Shown here piece after piece: positions 60,200 through 64,000 of a stretch of DNA of 64,000 nucleotides. This DNA is from Craterostigma plantagineum (taxonomy: Eukaryota > Streptophyta > Magnoliopsida > Lamiales > Linderniaceae). Made by a program: the position numbers and the translations under genes. Under the pieces are notes generated by a model. That model made no database searches. It worked only from the letters and a program-made list of their open reading frames with translations, and was not told where the DNA came from. Within the stretch, counting starts at the first letter, position 1, and each line of letters begins with the position of its first letter. The stretch covers positions 24,319,501 through 24,383,500 of the forward strand of contig JAPQWV010000012.1 in the NCBI GenBank assembly GCA_027422505.1, given 5' to 3'.

Positions 60200-63190
60200 A
60201 TTGCAAGTAATCGGTATAAATTCGAGGTACCCATGAGAAATCGAGGTCTATTTTACCTTATTAAGTCAATATGCCCGAGATTTATGCAGTTTTCATCTGC
60301 TTTTTAGTGTTGTTTGTGATTTTCGTTATAATGCTAGCGGTGCATTGCTTGAATGCAGAATGTGTTATTTACGACACACAAAGCGTTATTAACTTTCAGT
60401 GGTATGTTACTTCTGAGTCAACCTTAGTTATTAACCATAAGACAATTGTTATCTGGTTCTATATTATAAGTATTTCTTTTTTACACAATTAAGGCAAATA
60501 TAATATCCGTTGAGGTATAAATTCGAGTTACCCATGAGAAATTGAGGTCTATTTTACCTTATTGAGTCAATAACGCGGAGATTTATGCAGTTTTCATCTG
60601 TTTTTTTAGTGTCGTTTGTGATTTTCGTTCTTTTTCTCCCGATCCATTGGTTGTATACAGAATGTGTTATTTACGACAAACGAGGCGTTATTACCTTTCA
60701 GCGACAAGTTACTTCTAAGTCTACACTTGTTATTAACCATAAGACATTTGTTATTTTTTGCTATGTTATAAGTATTTCTTTTTTACACGATTTGGGGAAA
60801 ATTTAATTTCCGTTTCTTGCAACTAATCGGTATAAATTCGAGGTACCCATGAGAAATTGAGGTCTATTTTACCTTATTGAGTCAATAACGACGTGATTTA
60901 TGCAGTTTTCATCTGTTTTTTAGTGTCGTTTGTGATTTTCGTTCTTTTTATCCCGATCCATTATTTGTATACAGAATGTGTTATTTACGACAAATAAGGC
61001 GTTATTACCTTTCCGTGTTATGTTATTTCTGAGTCAACATTTGTTATTATCATTAAGACATTTGTTATTTTTTTGAAACTTTTCAACATTCATATGAAAT
61101 CGACGATAATTTCAACATATTCGGTTATAGCAACTGAAATCTTAGCAATTTCTTTGATTTGGGTTTATCACATATAATAATATCGATAGTTGCCTTGGTT
61201 AAACCCATTTACAAATTAATATTGATTTCTCGGTTGCGGATCTCACGAGCGCGACGGTGTCGGGACGGAATCTTAAAATTTTGTCGACGCAAACAATAAA
61301 AATATATGTAGATCGAAGCATGTTTCTAGTTGAAATTGAAGGTAATACGCTTAGATTCGAGAGACCCATAGCCTTAAAGTTTCTCGCGCCACCGTAGAAT
61401 TTCTGAACTGTTCTGGCGGGATATTAAAAAAAGTTCTGGACAGTTTAATGTGGTACCCATAAGGGTTTAATTGTTACCAATAGAGTGTTATTTGTTAAAA
61501 AATTGTCGTCTACGGAGTATGGACTAGGGTTTCTGGATAATTTGTTATCGTCTATGCGCTAGGGTTTTTGGGTAGTTTTGGGGTTTAGACTTACGGGTTC
61601 GAGGTTAAGATTAAGGGTTTACGACATGAAATTTTGGGAGAATTATCCACGACTTGTGCAGGTATTTCTACAACCTTAAAAAAATTTTGGGGTTCGGGGT
61701 TTATGGTTTAGGGTTTAGGGTTTCGGGCTTCGGAATTAGGGTTTTGAGCTTAGTATTTTGTGTTTGTGGTCTATAAATATTATTAGTACTTTAATGTTGA
61801 CGTTTGAACATGTTCGTGGTGCAATTCATAATGTTATGTTCTATTGAAAGAGGTGATAGTCTATGTTTTGCAATTGAGGACTATATGATTATATATCTAT
61901 TGAGATCGACATCAAATTTCGCCTATGTGTCTTTTAAAGGAATGTGGTGATTAAACTCCGTCAAATTATGTATTTACATGAACATCCATATTAAACATCC
62001 AAAGTGTATTTTTGTACGAATTAATCGAATTATTGATGTGGTACTGAACAACATTTATGAGGTATCAGTATTGATCAATGAGTTATTAATTGAGTTTGTG
62101 TTGCCTAACATGTGTTATTATTTCCAATTATTGTAGTACAATTTTGACAAACTCCTGTAAATATTCTCTGACGGTCCAGAACCTTCTAGAATATTCTCAA
62201 TAAAGTGTTTTTTTTACATGTATATGTGTTATATTTGTTGGGTATACTGTTACTCACTTAAAAAACGTTTTAGTCTTAGAGAAAGCTAAATTTTCTCAAT
62301 TCGTCTTTATTAGTAAGACCCATCTGAAATTGAGGACGGAAAAACTTTATCGAGTCACAAACGCTGAGATTTATGCAGTTTTCATCTCTTTTTTAGTGTC
62401 GGTTGTGATTTTCGTTTTATTCCTTTCGATCCATTACTTGTATACAGAATGTGTTATTTACGACAAACAAGACGTTATTACCTTTCAGTGATGTGTTAGT
62501 TCTAAGTCAACATTTGTTATTATCCATAAGGCATTTGCTATTTTTTGCTATGTTATAAGTATTTCTTTTTTACACGATTTTGGGAAAAATAATATCCGTT
62601 TCTTGCAACTAATCCTTATAAATTCGAGGTACCCATGAGAAATTGAGGTCTATTTTACCTTATTGAGTCAATAACGCGGAGATTTATGCAGTTTTCATCT
62701 ATTTTTTAGTGTCGTTTGTGATTTTCGTTATATTCCTTTCGATCCATTACTTGTATACAGAATGTGTTTACGACAAACAATGTGTTATTACCTTTCAGCG
62801 ATGTGTTAGTTCTAAGTCAACATTTGTTATTATCCATAAGGCATTTGTTATTTTTTGCTATGTAATAACTATTTCTTTTTTACACGATTTGGGGAAAATA
62901 TAATATCTGTTTTTTGCAACTAATCGGTATAAATTCGAGGTACTCATGAGAAATTGAGGTCTATTTTACCTTATTGAGTCAATAACGCGGAGATTTATGC
63001 AGTTTTCATTTGTTTTTTAGTGTCGTTTGTGATTTCGTTTTATTCCTTTCGATCAATTACTTGTATACAGAATGTGTTATTTACGACAAACAAGGCGTAA
63101 TTACCTTTCAGCGATCTGTTACTTCTATGTCAACATTTGTTATTATCCATAAGGTATTTGTTATTTTTGGCTATATTCGTTATTTCTAAC
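60200..63190 (+). repeat. Degenerate tandem array of about 310-bp units, interrupted
   Basis: Six units can be seen, starting near 60214, 60512, 60829, about 62310 (partial start), 62617 and 62925, each with GGTATAAATTCGAGGTACCC, GAAATTGAGGTC, TATTTTACCTTATTGAGTCA, TTTATGCAGTTTTCATCTG and CAGAATGTGTTATTTACGAC. Unit length is 297-317. A block of unrelated sequence (about 61079-62290) separates units 3 and 4. Three units keep a 64-73 codon ORF in the same register (60271-60492, 60585-60806, 62709-62903); others have stops. Nature unknown: satellite, or the repeated interior of a larger element. Confidence 0.75.
61079..62290. other. Interruption in the 310-bp array
   Basis: No ORF or RNA gene. 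Contains a short interstitial telomere-like run (TTTAGGGTTTAGGG at about 61707) within a wider field of GGGTTT-rich sequence (61500-61745). Confidence 0.45.
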
Positions 63191-63208
63191 TATTAAAGCT
63201 GCAAATTA

Positions 63209-64000
63209 CACTACAAAAAAAAGTTCAGATACCGACGGAGAGCACGACGGAAAACTCGGTCGCAACATTTTGCAACGGCAATTTCCTACGGAAAATCCGT
63301 CGCCGACGTTAGCGACGGTAACTCGGTCGCAAGAACCGTCGGTATATATTCAACGGTCGTCGAATAAACGTAGCGACGGTTTTTCCGTCTGAAAAAGTTC
63401 CGACGGTCTCCGTCGCCAGAATTGCGACGGAATAGTCCGTTGAATGTTTTAGCGACGGCTTTTGCGACGGCTTATCCGTCGCAAAAAGTTTACATAAAAA
63501 ATTATATCCCCCCTTTTTCTTCCCATCTCCCGCTCATTAATTTACACCATGTCTTTTTCCTCATCTTCTTCTCTCTCTCTCTCTCTCTCTCTCATTTCAT
63601 TCCTTTCTTCATCTTCCTTTCTGGCAGCGACGACGAGCGGCGGACGGCGACGAGCTGACAGCGACGACGACGAGCGGCGACGGCGACGGCGACGGCGGCG
63701 ATGATCGGCGGCGGATCTGGGCAGAGAAGGCTGCTCTCCGGCGGATCTGGCAAGGAAGACAGCAACGGTGGCGAGGCTGATGGGCCGTTGCTCTCCGGCA
63801 GATCTGGCGATGGCGGCTGTACCTGGCCTCGAGCGAGGTCGGCGAGCGGATCTGAGTTTTCAGCGGCGGATCTAGGCAGCGAAGGTAGCGGCGGTACTGT
63901 TGGGTGGCCGCCCGGTCCCGGAAACGGGATCTGGCGACCTCTTTTTTTTTTCAGTTGATATTTGCGACGGAAAGATTCGTCGCACACGTTATTTTTAAAA
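63209..64000 (+). mobile_element. Left end of a CACTA (En/Spm) transposon, running off the window
   Basis: Starts CACTACAAAAAAAAG preceded by TTA, the likely 3-bp duplication. The first 280 bases are packed with subterminal repeats in both orientations (GCGACGG, CCGTCGC, CGACGGA), typical of transposase-binding regions of plant CACTA elements. A CT microsatellite follows (about 63568-63592), then GC-rich CGACGACGAGCGGCG repeats with open frames on both strands that I do not trust as genes. Another TTTGCGACGGAAAGATTCGTCGC lies at 63960. The right end is outside. Confidence 0.8.

Noticed and set aside
63592..63987. 131-codon proline-rich ORF and its opposite-strand partner
   Set aside because: Both come from GC-rich CGACGACGAGCGG repeats inside a CACTA end; no recognisable domain.

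Overview
This is a nuclear window from a flowering plant, most likely a eudicot. Plant-type spliced genes sit among Ty1/copia, LTR, hAT, pogo, CACTA and MITE-like repeats. An asterid (Lamiales-like) source is only a guess from protein flavour. Gene calls come from reading translations on both strands and joining exons at GT-AG (rarely GC-AG) junctions whose phases agree.

Layout. 1-526: a dispersed repeat carrying a 5S rRNA-derived segment. 527-11202: a Sirevirus-like Ty1/copia element missing its 5' end, with a gag remnant, an intact pol frame, a long spacer full of TCGACATTT motifs, two envelope-position ORFs, a polypurine tract and a 3' LTR. It is inserted in a second, decayed copia element on the minus strand (11203-14925). 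14967-15497: a kiwellin/ripening-related gene (-). 16024-17445: two MITE-like elements, one with a further element nested inside. 17977-18393: a broken small proline-rich membrane-protein gene. 18590-25483: a decayed hAT element (TTF-type zinc finger transposase, -) that contains a 3.56-kb solo LTR with a perfect 5-bp target duplication.

28283-58567 is the gene-rich part: eEF1A (+), class I phosphatidylinositol transfer protein (-), CCR4-NOT subunit NOT4 (+), a TIPIN/Swi3 replication-fork protein (-), a SAMHD1-like HD-domain protein (-), an RlmN-like radical SAM RNA methyltransferase (-), tRNA-Gly(UCC) (+), a leucine-rich-repeat fragment (-), a DUF220/START-like protein (-), an ARF1-class GTPase (-) and peroxisomal naphthoate synthase MenB (-). 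These are housekeeping genes with no evident common pathway, as expected for plant nuclear DNA. A pogo-like element with a 700-bp foldback element nested in it lies between ARF1 and MenB.

60200-63190 holds a degenerate array of roughly 310-bp repeats. From 63209 to the edge lies the left end of a CACTA transposon. No undescribed multi-gene system is evident. The best leads are splice-like signals before pol and before the envelope-position ORF of the Sirevirus-like element, a shared TCGACATTT motif in two unrelated retroelements, a shared terminal motif in four MITE-like elements, two microexons, GC-AG introns in two genes, a near-palindromic foldback element, and small indels that break three otherwise conserved genes.
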